This document shows, piece after piece, positions 26,124 through 35,622 of a stretch of DNA of 64,000 bases. This stretch comes from Clostridiales bacterium. GTDB lineage: Bacteria > Bacillota > Clostridia > Peptostreptococcales > Anaerovoracaceae. Within the stretch, counting starts at the first letter, position 1. The number at the start of each line of letters is the position of its first letter. The notes beneath the pieces are model-generated. The model was not told the DNA's origin and did no database searches. It saw only the letters and a list, made by a program, of their open reading frames with translations. Where the stretch lies: positions 202,402 to 266,401 of the forward strand of contig QXXF01000005.1 of the NCBI GenBank assembly GCA_009911365.1, given 5' to 3'. The position numbers and the translations under genes are program-made.

Positions 26124-27342
26124 GCGCCTGGATACCTCCTTCTTTGTTTTGTTTCTGGATCGCCCGGATCTTCAGCGGCAGTGAGAACAGGTTGATAAAG
26201 CCGTCCGCATCGCTCTGGTTGTAAACTTCGTCCTTACTAAAGGTAGCGAATTCTTCGCTGTACAGGGAGTTTGGAGATTTCCGTCCTGCGGCCACAGCGC
26301 TTCCTTTATATAACTTCATCTTTACTGTTCCAGTTACCAGCTTTTGCGTTTCATCCACAAATGCGGAGATGGCTTCCCGGAGCGGAGTGTACCACAGCCC
26401 ATCATAACAGAGCTGTGCGAATTTCTGGGCAACGATGTATTTATACTGCGTCGTGTCTCTGTCTAAGATGAGCTTTTCCAGGGCAGTATGGGCAGTAAAG
26501 AGGATGGTGCCTCCCGGAGTTTCATAAACGCCCCTGGACTTCATGCCCACAAGACGGTTTTCAATCAGGTCCGCGGTACCCACGCCATTGGCGCTTCCCA
26601 GTTCATTGAGCTTTGTCAGCAATTCGATTGGACCCATCTTTTGCCCATTGATGCCTACAGGAACACCGGCTTCAAAGTCAATGTCCACATATGTAACTTC
26701 GTCCGGCGCTTTTTCCGGCGGCACGGAGAGAACGTGAATCGTGTCGTAATGCTCGTTCCAAGGATTTTCCAGCTCACCGCCTTCGTGGCTGATATGCCAG
26801 ATGTTTTCGTCCCGGCTATAGATTTTGGCTTCGCTCTGATTGATGGGAATGTTGTGGGAAGACGCATAAGCAAGCAGGTCTTCTCTTGATTCAAAGTCCC
26901 AAAATCTCCACGGTGCGATGATCTTGATGGCTGGATCCAGGGCTTTGATGGTGGTCTCGAACCGTACTTGGTCGTTTCCTTTTCCCGTGCAGCCGTGAGC
27001 AATGTAATACGCTTCCTCCTGCTGCGCTACTTCTACTAATTTTTTTGCCATCAGAGGCCTTGCCATGGAAGTGCCTAACATATATTCGTTTTCGTAGATC
27101 GCGCCTGCTTTCAAAGTCGGCCAGATGAAATCTGTGATGAATTCTTCCCGCAGGTCGATGGTGATCGCCTTGCTGGCACCTGTGTTTATCGCTTTTTTCT
27201 CGATTGCGTCAAAGTCTTCTTTCTGTCCTGCGTTGCAGCATACCGCGATGACGTCATAATCATAGTTTTCTTTTAACCAGGTCATGATGATGGAAGTGTC
27301 CAGGCCCCCTGAATAGGCCAACACTACTTTTTCTTTTGCCAT
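26074..27342 (-). CDS. argG: Argininosuccinate synthase
   Basis: 422 residues; joins citrulline and aspartate with ATP. The PP-loop is [16 protein letters not shown], and [15 protein letters not shown] and the [14 protein letters not shown] segment are conserved. The C terminus ([23 protein letters not shown]) is longer than in many homologues, and the last 50 bases also encode the start of argH. Tandem ARG boxes lie 30-70 bases upstream, pointing to repression by ArgR when arginine is plentiful. Together with carAB in this window it supplies the arginine pathway from carbamoyl phosphate. Confidence 0.97.
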   Translation of the reverse strand: MAKEKVVLAYSGGLDTSIIMTWLKENYDYDVIAVCCNAGQKEDFDAIEKKAINTGASKAITIDLREEFITDFIWPTLKAGAIYENEYMLGTSMARPLMAKKLVEVAQQEEAYYIAHGCTGKGNDQVRFETTIKALDPAIKIIAPWRFWDFESREDLLAYASSHNIPINQSEAKIYSRDENIWHISHEGGELENPWNEHYDTIHVLSVPPEKAPDEVTYVDIDFEAGVPVGINGQKMGPIELLTKLNELGSANGVGTADLIENRLVGMKSRGVYETPGGTILFTAHTALEKLILDRDTTQYKYIVAQKFAQLCYDGLWYTPLREAISAFVDETQKLVTGTVKMKLYKGSAVAAGRKSPNSLYSEEFATFSKDEVYNQSDADGFINLFSLPLKIRAIQKQNKEGGIQAHETLERKVLKGGDFVR

Positions 27343-27372
27343 TGTTTCTCCTCCTTGTGCCCTTGTATGGGA

Positions 27373-27410
27373 ATGAATATTTAATTCATATAATGAATAA
27401 AAATTTAAAA
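27373..27410 (-). promoter_or_regulatory. Tandem ARG boxes (ArgR operators) of argGH
   Basis: ATGAAT-ATTTA-ATTCAT (27373-27389) is a perfect dyad matching the ARG box core, and ATGAATAAAAATTTAAAA (27393-27410) closely matches the Firmicutes ARG box. Their starts are 20 bases apart, close to the usual two-turn spacing for hexameric ArgR. They lie just upstream of the argG start, most likely overlapping its promoter. Confidence 0.75.
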
Positions 27411-27613
27411 CATAGGCTAATTATACAACAAAGGAACAAAAAAGCAACCCCATTTTTGTAAAAATTCCACAAAAAATTCAACAATCCGAAAAAATTTAAA
27501 GACTTTGATGCACAGATGGTGTAAAATAAAATTAAGCCAGGAAAGAACCCGTGGTATTGTTTGGAAAATGTGTATATAATAGAAAGTATGAAGGTAAGGA
27601 GCGCATATCGAAC

Positions 27614-28876
27614 ATGAAGCTGCGATTTGAAGAAACACATATAAAATGGGGAGTGACTGCCTTCCTGGTGGTGACCGCCTGCATCGTTGTATTTTTTGTG
27701 ATTTACCGCTTTGACGTGCTTTCGGAGATCATCAGCGTGGTGACAGGGATCTTGACTCCCTTTATTTATGGATTGGTGTTTGCGTATCTGCTGTGCCCGA
27801 TCTATAATCTGGTGACGCGCAATCTGTATCGGATCTTCAGTCGGCGGACCAGGAATCAGAAACGGACCCTGACGCTGTCCAAGGGCCTAGCGACTTTCGT
27901 TTCTTTGCTGGTGTTCGTCATTGTGATCAGTGGCATCTGCTGGATGATCATACCGGGCTTGGTGGAAAGCGTGATGCATATCGTCAGCATCCTGCCGGAC
28001 AGCATGGAGCAGTTTTCTCAATGGATCGATGAAAAGACCCTGCGCTATCCGGAGATGCAGGCTACCCTAGAAAACTGGATCGAACGCTTTACGAATAATA
28101 TTATAAAATATGTAGAAGAAACCATGCTCCCAGGCTATATGGAAGTGGCGACCAGTATTTCCACAGGCGTGTTCAGTGTGATCACGGTGCTGAAAAACTT
28201 TTTTATTGGCATCATCATCTGCGTTTATTTCCTCAACAGCAAAGATCTGTTTGCGGCTCAGTCAAAAAAGCTGATTTTAGCCACTTACAATGAATCAAGG
28301 GCAAAGCGGATCTTAGAAGGTGCGATTTTTACAAACAAGACCTTCGGTGGATTTATCAATGGAAAGATCATTGATTCCATCATTATCGGCATCATTTGCT
28401 TTGTGGTCATGTCCGTGCTCAACTGGGAATATCCGCTGCTGATCAGCTGCATTATTGGCTTGACCAACGTGATCCCGTTTTTCGGACCATTTATCGGGGC
28501 CATACCTTCGGCATTGTTGATTCTCATGGTCAGTCCCATGCAGTGCGTGTACTTCCTGATTTTCATCCTGATTTTGCAGCAGGTGGATGGCAATATCATT
28601 GGGCCGAAGATCTTGGGAGACAGCACAGGGCTTTCCAGCTTTTGGGTTATGTTCGCTATTCTGGTAGGCGGCGGCTTGTTCGGCTTCGTGGGCATGGTGG
28701 TCGGGATCCCGATCTTTGCTGTGTTTTACGCATATTTCAGCAGCGCGGTCAACAGGAGGCTGGATAAACGGGGATTTTCCACGAATATCAAAGACTATAC
28801 CATTGATAAATATCGGGTGAAACAAACGAATCGACGAAAGAAAGAGGGGAAGGGAAATGGCATCTTTAAAAGATAA
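27614..28876 (+). CDS. AI-2E family transporter-like membrane protein
   Basis: 420 residues of the AI-2E/PerM (DUF20) family. Hydrophobic segments at the N terminus (TAFLVVTACIVVFFVIYRF, SVVTGILTPFIYGLVFAYLLCPIY), a central soluble region, then the conserved C-terminal core LTNVIPFFGPFIGAIPSALLILM and LQQVDGNIIGPKILGDSTGL. Members export small molecules or ions, and only some handle autoinducer-2. The ATG at 27614 is the best start although AAGGAG is about 12 bases away; an upstream GTG frame has no ribosome binding site. Its end overlaps murB by 20 bases. Confidence 0.9.
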   Translation: MKLRFEETHIKWGVTAFLVVTACIVVFFVIYRFDVLSEIISVVTGILTPFIYGLVFAYLLCPIYNLVTRNLYRIFSRRTRNQKRTLTLSKGLATFVSLLVFVIVISGICWMIIPGLVESVMHIVSILPDSMEQFSQWIDEKTLRYPEMQATLENWIERFTNNIIKYVEETMLPGYMEVATSISTGVFSVITVLKNFFIGIIICVYFLNSKDLFAAQSKKLILATYNESRAKRILEGAIFTNKTFGGFINGKIIDSIIIGIICFVVMSVLNWEYPLLISCIIGLTNVIPFFGPFIGAIPSALLILMVSPMQCVYFLIFILILQQVDGNIIGPKILGDSTGLSSFWVMFAILVGGGLFGFVGMVVGIPIFAVFYAYFSSAVNRRLDKRGFSTNIKDYTIDKYRVKQTNRRKKEGKGNGIFKR

Positions 28877-29765
28877 GATCAGAGAAAAATTAGGGGAAAA
28901 GGCGGTCTTGGAAGACTGCGACATGAGCAGGTTCACGTCTTTTCGCACAGGAGGAAAGGCGGACCTCCTGATCATGCCTGAGACCATAGAAGATCTGAAA
29001 TTCACGCTGCGGGAACTTTCGAAAGAAGATATGCCACGCATGGTGATGGGCAATGGCTCGAACGTTCTGGTGAGGGACGGAGGCTATAAAGGAGCGATCG
29101 TCAAGCTGGGAGAGGCTTTTGGCAGCGTGGCGATCCAGGGAGAGACTCTTACCGCGGGCAGCGGGACTTTGATGTCAGCTGTGGCGAAAGCCGCATTGGA
29201 CGCAGAACTTTCTGGGTTTGAATTTGCCAGCGGCATACCGGGCAGCTTGGGCGGTGCTGTTTTCATGAATGCTGGAGCTTATGGCGGTGAAATGGCCGAT
29301 ATCATCCAGGAAGCTAGGATCTTGGCTAAGGATGGGAGCCGGGAATATGTCCTTTCTTGTCAGGAGCTAGGTCTGGGATATCGTCACAGCGTGCTTCATG
29401 AAACCGGAGATATCGTAGTGAGCGCGGTGCTGCGCCTGGCTAGGGGAGAAGGGAAGGTTATCCGGGAAAATATGAAGGAGTTGACTGCTAAAAGAAATGA
29501 GAAGCAGCCGGTTTCCCTGCCGAGTGCGGGCAGCTTTTTTAAGCGGCCTGAAGGGCATTTTGCCGGGAAACTGATCCAAGATGCGGGATTAAAGGGCATG
29601 TCCTTAGGCGGCGCACAGGTTTCGCCCCTTCACAGCGGATTCATTGTCAATACAGGCGGCGCCACGGCTTCGGATATTCTGCGGCTCATGGAAGTGGTAC
29701 AGGCTACGGTGCTTGACAAGTTTGGGGTGAAACTGGAGCCGGAGGTGCGGATCATTGGAGAATAG
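28857..29765 (+). CDS. murB: UDP-N-acetylenolpyruvoylglucosamine reductase
   Basis: 302 residues; FAD- and NADPH-dependent reduction that makes UDP-N-acetylmuramate for peptidoglycan. FAD-binding motifs are NMSRFTSFRTGGKADLL-like at the start, MGNGSNVLVRDGG and IPGSLGGAVFMNAGAYGGEM. The catalytic Ser is in PSAGSFFKRP and the catalytic Glu is near the C terminus (LEPEVRIIG), which identifies the type II enzyme common in Gram-positives. It starts inside the end of the AI-2E-like gene and overlaps the PHP gene by 11 bases, forming a tight operon running on to rapZ. Confidence 0.97.
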   Translation: MASLKDKIREKLGEKAVLEDCDMSRFTSFRTGGKADLLIMPETIEDLKFTLRELSKEDMPRMVMGNGSNVLVRDGGYKGAIVKLGEAFGSVAIQGETLTAGSGTLMSAVAKAALDAELSGFEFASGIPGSLGGAVFMNAGAYGGEMADIIQEARILAKDGSREYVLSCQELGLGYRHSVLHETGDIVVSAVLRLARGEGKVIRENMKELTAKRNEKQPVSLPSAGSFFKRPEGHFAGKLIQDAGLKGMSLGGAQVSPLHSGFIVNTGGATASDILRLMEVVQATVLDKFGVKLEPEVRIIGE

Positions 29766-30489
29766 GCGTTATGAAATTGGGTATGACCTTCATACTCATA
29801 CGATTTTTTCCCATGGAAAGGGGACGATCGAAGAAAACGTGTGTGCGGCCATAGACAGGGGCCTGTCCCATATTGCCATCAGCGATCATGGACCAGGGCA
29901 TTTGTTTTACGGTATCAAGCGCAAGCATGTGCCAGTGATGCGCAAGGAGATTGAAGCGTTGAATCAAAAGTACCCGGAGATTATGGTTCAGCTCAGCGTG
30001 GAGGCGAACATTATCAATTCTGCGAATCATTTGGATGTGACACCGGAAGAATTCAGTCAATATGATTTTGTCATCGCTGGATACCATTACGGGCTGCCCA
30101 GAGGCTACTGCGTTTCCAACTGGCTCTGGGGCCACGGACTGAAGCTGGGGCAGCGGCGGCTGCGGAATAAAAATACGGACATGGTGATCAAGGCACTCTA
30201 TGAAAATGACATTGCGATTTTGACACATCCAGGAGACAAGGGACCCTTTGACATGCTGCCCATCGCAGAAGCCTGTGCGGACACGGATACGCTGATGGAG
30301 ATCAGTACCTGGCACCCTCACCTGACAGTGGAAGAGCTGAAAACAGCGGCTAGGACAGACGCACAGTTCATTATCAGCAGCGACGCGCATACGCCAAAGC
30401 GGATTGGGGATTTTGAAGGTGGCCTGAAACGGGCAGTGGAAGCAGGAATCGATTTGTCTAGGATCGTGAATTTGAGGGAGATAAAATGA
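29755..30489 (+). CDS. PHP-domain phosphoesterase
   Basis: 244 residues. The metal-binding PHP signature DLHTHTIFSHGKG opens the protein, followed by AISDHGPGH, VEANII, ILTHPGDKG and ISSDAHTPKRIG, all expected metal-ligand motifs. It resembles YcdX and histidinol-phosphatase-like proteins found beside murB and rapZ in Clostridia. The start is a TTG at 29755 with GGAGG 9 bases upstream; the ATG at 29771 is out of frame. It overlaps murB by 11 bases and rapZ by 4 (ATGA). Substrate unknown. Confidence 0.9.
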   Translation: MENRRYEIGYDLHTHTIFSHGKGTIEENVCAAIDRGLSHIAISDHGPGHLFYGIKRKHVPVMRKEIEALNQKYPEIMVQLSVEANIINSANHLDVTPEEFSQYDFVIAGYHYGLPRGYCVSNWLWGHGLKLGQRRLRNKNTDMVIKALYENDIAILTHPGDKGPFDMLPIAEACADTDTLMEISTWHPHLTVEELKTAARTDAQFIISSDAHTPKRIGDFEGGLKRAVEAGIDLSRIVNLREIK

Positions 30490-31334
30490 AGACAGTGATC
30501 GTAACAGGACTATCAGGAGCTGGAAAAAGCCAAGCCATGAACTGCTTGGAAGAATTGGGCTATTACTGCGTGGATAACATGCCGCCGGCATTGATCAAAA
30601 GCTTTGTCCAGCTGGCGGTGGAAGGGACCGCTCCCATTGAGCGAGCGGCTTTCGCAGTGGACGTAAGGGGCGGAGAGTTGTTCGCGGACATGGAAAAGGC
30701 ACTGGAATCCTTGGCAGAAGACGGAATTGAATACAAGATCTTGTACTTGGAAGCCTCTGACCAGGTGCTGATCCGCCGTTTCAGCGAGACCAGACGGCAG
30801 CATCCCCTGTCACGGGGAGAAAGCACGGAGGAAGGCCTAAAACGGGAAACCTCCATGCTGCGGGAGCTGCGCGCCAGAGCGGACTATGTGATCGACACTT
30901 CTAACATGAAAGTGGCCCGTCTTTGGGAAGAAGTGAAGGATTTGGTCACTTCTGGGGAAAGCGAAAAGACCTTTGTGGTGAACATCGCCTCTTTCGGATA
31001 TAAGAGGGGCATCCCTCTTGGCGCAGACATGGTCTTTGACATGCGCTTTATTCCCAACCCTTATTATGTGAAATCCCTGCGGGAGCTGACAGGCAACAAT
31101 AAGAAGGTGTGGGACTATGTGATGAAGCAAGAAGTGACTCAGGAGTTTCTCAAAAGAGTCGAACCTTTGGTTTTGGAACTGATCCCATCCTATATGCGGG
31201 AAGGAAAGTATAACCTGAACCTGGCTTTTGGCTGTACAGGAGGCCACCATCGTTCTGTGGCTATGGCTAATGAAATGGCAGAGCGGCTTCGGGCTCATGG
31301 CAAGCGGGTGACCGTGGAGCACCGGGATCTATAG
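30486..31334 (+). CDS. rapZ: RapZ/YvcJ nucleotide-binding protein
   Basis: 282 residues with Walker A GLSGAGKSQAM, the segment YLEASDQVLIRRFSETRRQHPL and the conserved C-terminal IGCTGGHHRSV-type motif (GCTGGHHRSVAMANEMAERL). In enterics RapZ is an RNA-binding adaptor controlling glucosamine-6-phosphate synthase; in Bacillus YvcJ binds and hydrolyses GTP and affects competence and envelope. It follows the PHP gene with an ATGA overlap. In most Firmicutes yvcK and whiA come next; here yvcK is missing and a broken gene and two others intervene before whiA. Confidence 0.95.
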   Translation: MKTVIVTGLSGAGKSQAMNCLEELGYYCVDNMPPALIKSFVQLAVEGTAPIERAAFAVDVRGGELFADMEKALESLAEDGIEYKILYLEASDQVLIRRFSETRRQHPLSRGESTEEGLKRETSMLRELRARADYVIDTSNMKVARLWEEVKDLVTSGESEKTFVVNIASFGYKRGIPLGADMVFDMRFIPNPYYVKSLRELTGNNKKVWDYVMKQEVTQEFLKRVEPLVLELIPSYMREGKYNLNLAFGCTGGHHRSVAMANEMAERLRAHGKRVTVEHRDL

Positions 31335-31351
31335 GTGCTTGGAGGTATGGG

Positions 31352-32627
31352 ATGAAAAAAACAATCGGCATTGGAAATCAGAATTTTGAAAAACTGCGGA
31401 CAAGAGAGAACTTTTTTGAAAGAAACGAACTTTCCGCAGATGCGGGAAGGAATCTGCAGGCTGATTCGCAGGCAGTACAAAACCTATGATTTTTTATTTG
31501 GAAACCGATCTGCTGCGCAGAAGTGAGAAAGAAGAATTTCGGAATATATCCCTTCATATGGGAGATAATGAAGTTGCCGTCTCTCTGAAGGTCTTATCAG
31601 ACTATCTTTCACGTTATTATGAAAAAAGGTGATCATCCTTTTGGATGAGTACGACACGCCGATGCAGGAGGCGTACGTGAGCGGCTATTGGGAAGAAACG
31701 AGCCGCTTCATGAGGAATCTATTCAACTCCACGTTCAAGATGAATCCCTATCTGGAGAGGGCTCTCATGACTGGGATCACCAGAGTCAGCAAGGAATCCA
31801 TTTTTTCTGATTTCAATAATCCGGAGGTGGTTACCACGACATCAGAAAAATATGAAACTTGCTTTGGTTTTACTGTGGGAGAGGTCTTTGCGGCATTGGA
31901 CGAGTATGGCCTTTCCGAGAGGAAAGGCGAGGTGAAAAAATGGTATGATGGCTTCACCTTTGGCAGACAGACGGACATCTACAACCCATGGTCCATTGCC
32001 AATTATCTGGAAAAGCAGAAGCTGGGGGCGTACTGGGCCAATAATAGCTCTAACGGCCTAGTGGAAAAACTGATCCGGGAGGGAAGCAAAGCCATCAAGC
32101 AGGATTTTGAGCAATTGCTGCGGGGAAACAGCCTGAAGGTGGAGATTGACGAGCAGATTGTATATGCTGCGCTCTCTGGAAAACGAAACGCGGTCTGGAG
32201 TCTGCTGCTGGCCTCCGGGTATTTAAACGTGGAGCGGCAGGAATTTTGCGAGGCGACGGGACGACACGAATACGCAGTGACTTTGACCAATCGAGAAGTG
32301 AAGCTGATGTTTGAGGACATGATCCAAGATTGGTTCATGTCAGATGAAGAGGATGGCTACAACGATTTCATTAAAGCCCTGCTGCAAGGGGACACAAAAA
32401 GCATGAATATGTACATGAACCGAGTAGCAATGCGGACGTTCAGTTATTTCGATAGCGGAAAGAATCCATCCAGAGCAGAGCCGGAGAGATTTTATCATGG
32501 ATTTGTTTTAGGCCTGATGGTGGAACTTTCAAGAAGATATGTCCTAACCTCCAACAGGGAGAGCGGCTTCGGTAGGTACGATGTGATGCTGGAACCGAAA
32601 AACGGGCAGAATGAATCTAAGAGATAG
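31352..32627 (+). pseudogene. Broken AAA-ATPase/PD-(D/E)XK nuclease-like gene (DUF1703 group)
   Basis: The start MKKTIGIGNQNFEKLRTRENFF (31352, behind GGAGG) matches the N terminus of this family, but the Walker A region that should follow is deleted. Later pieces appear in shifting frames: MREGICRLIRRQYKTYDFLFG, then SEKEEFRNISLHMG and LKVLSDYLSRYYEK, then, after a one-base loss in AAAAAA at 31622-31627, VIILLDEYDTPMQEA. From there the frame is open through FTFGRQTDIYNPWSIANYLE to FGRYDVMLEP, where it ends before the nuclease core. At least three lesions are present. Such genes are common in gut Clostridia and Bacteroidetes and are probably mobile. Confidence 0.88.
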
Positions 32628-32669
32628 GAGTCGTTTCAACAAACGGAAGACAATGAAAGGAGTCGAGCG

Positions 32670-33194
32670 ATGGATTTATTAGAAATCATGCGAAATAGAA
32701 GGAGCGTGCGAAAATATACCCAGAAGCCGATCAGCGATGAAAGGATCGAAAAGATCCTGCAGGCAGGGCTTTTGTCCGCCTCCAGCCGCGGCATTCGGCC
32801 ATGGGAATTTATCTTGGTTCGAGAGCGGGAGACCCTAGAAAAAATGGCAGCGTGCAGAGATGGTGCGGCGAACATGCTGAAAGGCGCTGCGGCGGCTATC
32901 GTGGTCATAGCAGACGCAGAAAAATCGGATGTATGGGTGGAAGACTGCGCGATCGCCATGTCTAACATGCATTTGATGGCAGATGCCCTTGGAGTGGGCA
33001 GCTGCTGGATTCAGGGCAGACTGCGGGTCGCCGCGGGCGGCGGCAGCACAGAGGATTATCTGCGGCAGCTATTGGGATTCCCAGAGCGGTTTAAGCTGGA
33101 AGCCATCTTGTCCCTTGGAATGTCCGAAAAGCATCCTGCGGCTTATGAACTGGATACGCTGCTGGTGGAAAAAGCGCATGAGGAACAATTCTAA
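32670..33194 (+). CDS. Nitroreductase family FMN protein
   Basis: 174 residues. The N terminus LEIMRNRRSVRKYTQKPISDERIEKILQAGLLSASSRG is the classic FMN-binding start, and GAAAAIVVIAD and MHLMADALGVGSCWIQ are also typical. It reduces nitro groups, quinones or related electrophiles with NAD(P)H as a homodimer. Its length fits the short nitroreductase subgroup. AAAGGAG lies 7 bases before the ATG. It lies between a pseudogene and a beta-keto acid cleavage gene that has its own promoter, so it is probably transcribed separately. Confidence 0.9.
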   Translation: MDLLEIMRNRRSVRKYTQKPISDERIEKILQAGLLSASSRGIRPWEFILVRERETLEKMAACRDGAANMLKGAAAAIVVIADAEKSDVWVEDCAIAMSNMHLMADALGVGSCWIQGRLRVAAGGGSTEDYLRQLLGFPERFKLEAILSLGMSEKHPAAYELDTLLVEKAHEEQF

Positions 33195-33201
33195 GATATC
33201 C

Positions 33202-33230
33202 TTGCTTGACGGGAGGTTTTCACGTATAAT
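33202..33230 (+). promoter_or_regulatory. Promoter of the beta-keto acid cleavage gene
   Basis: TTGCTT (33202-33207), 17-base spacer, TATAAT (33225-33230), 43 bases before the ATG at 33273, which has AAGGAG. Confidence 0.7.
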
Positions 33231-33272
33231 GAAACTAATGGTTTTAGAGTATACGAAGCAAGGAGAACGATT

Positions 33273-34097
33273 ATGGAAAAACTGATTATCGCAGCCGCTA
33301 TTTGCGGCGCAGAGGTAACAAAGGAACACAACCCAGCGGTCCCTTACACAGTGGAAGAGATCGTTAGGGAAGCTAAATCCGCTTATGATGCGGGTGCGGC
33401 GATCATTCACCTCCACGTAAGGGAAGACGATGGCACTCCGACCCAGAGTAAGGCACGTTTTCAGGAATGCGTGGACGCGATCTTGAAAGAATGTCCTGAC
33501 GTGATCATCCAGCCTTCCACAGGCGGCGCGGTGGGAATGACGGATCTAGAACGGCTCCAGTCCACGGAAATCACGCCAACACCGGAATTCGCCACCTTGG
33601 ACTGCGGAACCTGCAACTTTGGCGGCGATGAGATTTTCATCAACACGGACAACACGATCTTCAACTTCGCAAAGATCATGAAGGAACGGGGAATCAAGCC
33701 GGAGCTGGAATGTTTTGATAAAGGGATGCTGGACATTGCCCTGAAAGCGGACCGAAAGGGTCTGCTGGAGCATCCTCTTCACTTTGACTTTGTGCTGGGC
33801 GTTCAAATGGCGGCAACCATCAGGGACCTGGCTTTCTGCGTAGACAGCCTGCCGCCGGGCTCCACTTGGACCGGAACTGGCATTGGAAAAGCGCAATTCG
33901 ACATGGCTGCGGCTTCTATCATCATGGGCGGACATGTGCGGGTTGGTTTTGAAGACAATCTTTATATTGAGAAAGGTGTTTTGGCAAAGAGCAACGGCGA
34001 GCAGGTGGAAAAAGTCGTGAAGCTGGCCAAGCTTTTGGGCAGGGAAGTGGCCTCACCGGATGAAGCCAGAGAAATCCTGAGCATCAAAAAGAAATAA
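33273..34097 (+). CDS. Beta-keto acid cleavage enzyme (3-keto-5-aminohexanoate cleavage type)
   Basis: 274 residues of the BKACE (DUF849) TIM-barrel family. Zn-binding HLHVR is present in AAIIHLHVREDDGTPTQS, along with IIQPSTGGAVGM, PELECFDKGM and the late segment GGHVRVGFEDNLYI. These enzymes condense a beta-keto acid with acetyl-CoA and split it to acetoacetate and a CoA ester; the founding member acts in lysine fermentation. The exact substrate in this organism is uncertain because other lysine-fermentation genes are not in the window. It has its own promoter and terminator. Confidence 0.93.
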   Translation: MEKLIIAAAICGAEVTKEHNPAVPYTVEEIVREAKSAYDAGAAIIHLHVREDDGTPTQSKARFQECVDAILKECPDVIIQPSTGGAVGMTDLERLQSTEITPTPEFATLDCGTCNFGGDEIFINTDNTIFNFAKIMKERGIKPELECFDKGMLDIALKADRKGLLEHPLHFDFVLGVQMAATIRDLAFCVDSLPPGSTWTGTGIGKAQFDMAAASIIMGGHVRVGFEDNLYIEKGVLAKSNGEQVEKVVKLAKLLGREVASPDEAREILSIKKK

Positions 34098-34152
34098 GTA
34101 GCAGGGAAGCTAGATCCAAAGTGCTTTCCACTGCTGAGACGAAGGTTGAATT

Positions 34153-34181
34153 GGGGCAGCCCTCTGTGGGTCTGCCCCTTT
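34153..34181 (+). terminator. Terminator after the beta-keto acid cleavage gene
   Basis: GGGGCAG (34153-34159) pairs with CTGCCCC (34172-34178), with CCC/GGG inside, followed by TTTC. The T run is short. Confidence 0.65.
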
Positions 34182-34225
34182 CATGCGTTTGGCATTAGTA
34201 TGTTTTGATATGGAGGGAGGATGCC

Positions 34226-35167
34226 ATGTCCTTTTCTATGGATACGAAAAACGAGCTCGCCCATATAGAGCCTGAGAAAAAGTGCTGCATGCTGGCTGAA
34301 ATTGCGGGATTTATCCGCATGTGCGGCAGTATTCGATTAGTTGGCAGCGGAAAATTCCGCATCATCACCACAACAGAGAATCCCGCTGTGGCCCGTCATT
34401 ATAAAAAACTGATCAAAGATTATTTCGATATTGACACGGCCCTGGAGGTGGGGCAGGGCAATACCTTGAAAAAAGGCAGGGCTTACAAACTGACCATCGG
34501 ACCGGAAGACCTGAGCGAGCAGATCCTGCGAGAAACGGGAATCCTAATGGTAAAGGAAGGCATGAATTATATCAGCGATGGTATTTATGACGGCCTGATT
34601 CGGACAAAATGCTGCCGGAAGGCCTGCCTGCGGGGGCTATTTCTAGGAGCGGGGACCATCACGGATCCGGAAAAGGGCTATCACATCGAATTCAGCTGCG
34701 GCAGCCAGATCCTGGCAAATGACGTGAAAAAGCTGCTCAACAGTTTTACAGATCTGCATGCCAAAATATCGGAGCGAAAGAAAACCTATGGCGTTTATGT
34801 GAAAGAGGCGGAGCAGATCATCGATATTTTGGCTATCATGGGGGCCCACTCCCGGATCTTTACCTTTGAAGATGTGCGCATCACAAAGGAGATCCGCAAT
34901 AAGGCTAACCGTATTAACAACTGCGATAACGCCAATATCGACAAGACGCTCCAGGCAGCGGAAAAGCAAATGGCGTGTATCCGCAAGATACAAGAAAAAA
35001 AGGGATTGGGATTTTTGCCTGACAAGCTGCGTGAAGCCGCGCAGTTGCGTCTCGATCATCCGGAGGCCACTCTGCAGGAACTGGCGGACATGATGGAGCC
35101 GTCTATGAAAAAATCAGGGATCAACAATCGGTTCCGTAAAATCGAAGAGCTGGCAGGCAAACTGTAG
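34226..35167 (+). CDS. whiA: DNA-binding protein WhiA
   Basis: 313 residues. The N-terminal homing-endonuclease-like LAGLIDADG domain (CCMLAEIAGFIRMCGSIRL, KACLRGLFLGAGTITDPEKGYHIEF) and the C-terminal helix-turn-helix (HPEATLQELADMMEPSMKKSGINNRFRKIEELA) are both complete. It affects sporulation in Streptomyces and cell division and chromosome segregation in Bacillus. The start is the ATG behind GGAGGGAGG at 34226. Normally it lies downstream of yvcK; here that gene is absent and BKACE precedes it. Confidence 0.95.
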   Translation: MSFSMDTKNELAHIEPEKKCCMLAEIAGFIRMCGSIRLVGSGKFRIITTTENPAVARHYKKLIKDYFDIDTALEVGQGNTLKKGRAYKLTIGPEDLSEQILRETGILMVKEGMNYISDGIYDGLIRTKCCRKACLRGLFLGAGTITDPEKGYHIEFSCGSQILANDVKKLLNSFTDLHAKISERKKTYGVYVKEAEQIIDILAIMGAHSRIFTFEDVRITKEIRNKANRINNCDNANIDKTLQAAEKQMACIRKIQEKKGLGFLPDKLREAAQLRLDHPEATLQELADMMEPSMKKSGINNRFRKIEELAGKL

Positions 35168-35194
35168 TCCTTTGAGGACAGGAGGTAATTTGAC

Positions 35195-35611
35195 ATGAGA
35201 AAATTTGAATTAGAGCACAGAGTGGGGTATGCGGAAACAGACGCTATGGCTATTGTCCATCACTCCAACTATATCCGTTGGTTTGAAATGGGCCGAAATG
35301 ATCTGCTGCGGACCATCGGATACCCATATTCAGAGCTGGAACATCAGGGGATTTGGATGCCGGTCATTGGCGTTTCCTGTGAATACAAGTCTCCTGCGGT
35401 CTTTGACGAGGTGGTTATCATCCGCTCCTGGATTGATCGTTTGAAGGGTGCGTCCGTTTACTTGGGTTATGATGTGATTGGCAAGGAAAAGGGGGATCTA
35501 AAAGTGACAGGTGCCAGCAGCCATGGGTTCACGGACCCGGATCTAGTACCCATACGGCTGAAACGGCATTCCCCAGAACTGTATGAAAAAATGGCGGCAG
35601 CAGCCAAATAG
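35195..35611 (+). CDS. YbgC/FadM-type acyl-CoA thioesterase
   Basis: 138 residues of the 4HBT hotdog class. The active-site Asp lies in VGYAETDAMAIVHHSNYIRWFEMGRNDLLR, a hallmark of YbgC-like enzymes. It hydrolyses acyl-CoA or acyl-ACP of unknown chain. AGGAGG precedes the ATG. It is followed 11 bases later by a HAD phosphatase and probably cotranscribed with it and whiA. Confidence 0.9.
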   Translation: MRKFELEHRVGYAETDAMAIVHHSNYIRWFEMGRNDLLRTIGYPYSELEHQGIWMPVIGVSCEYKSPAVFDEVVIIRSWIDRLKGASVYLGYDVIGKEKGDLKVTGASSHGFTDPDLVPIRLKRHSPELYEKMAAAAK

Positions 35612-35622
35612 AGGTGAGAAAT

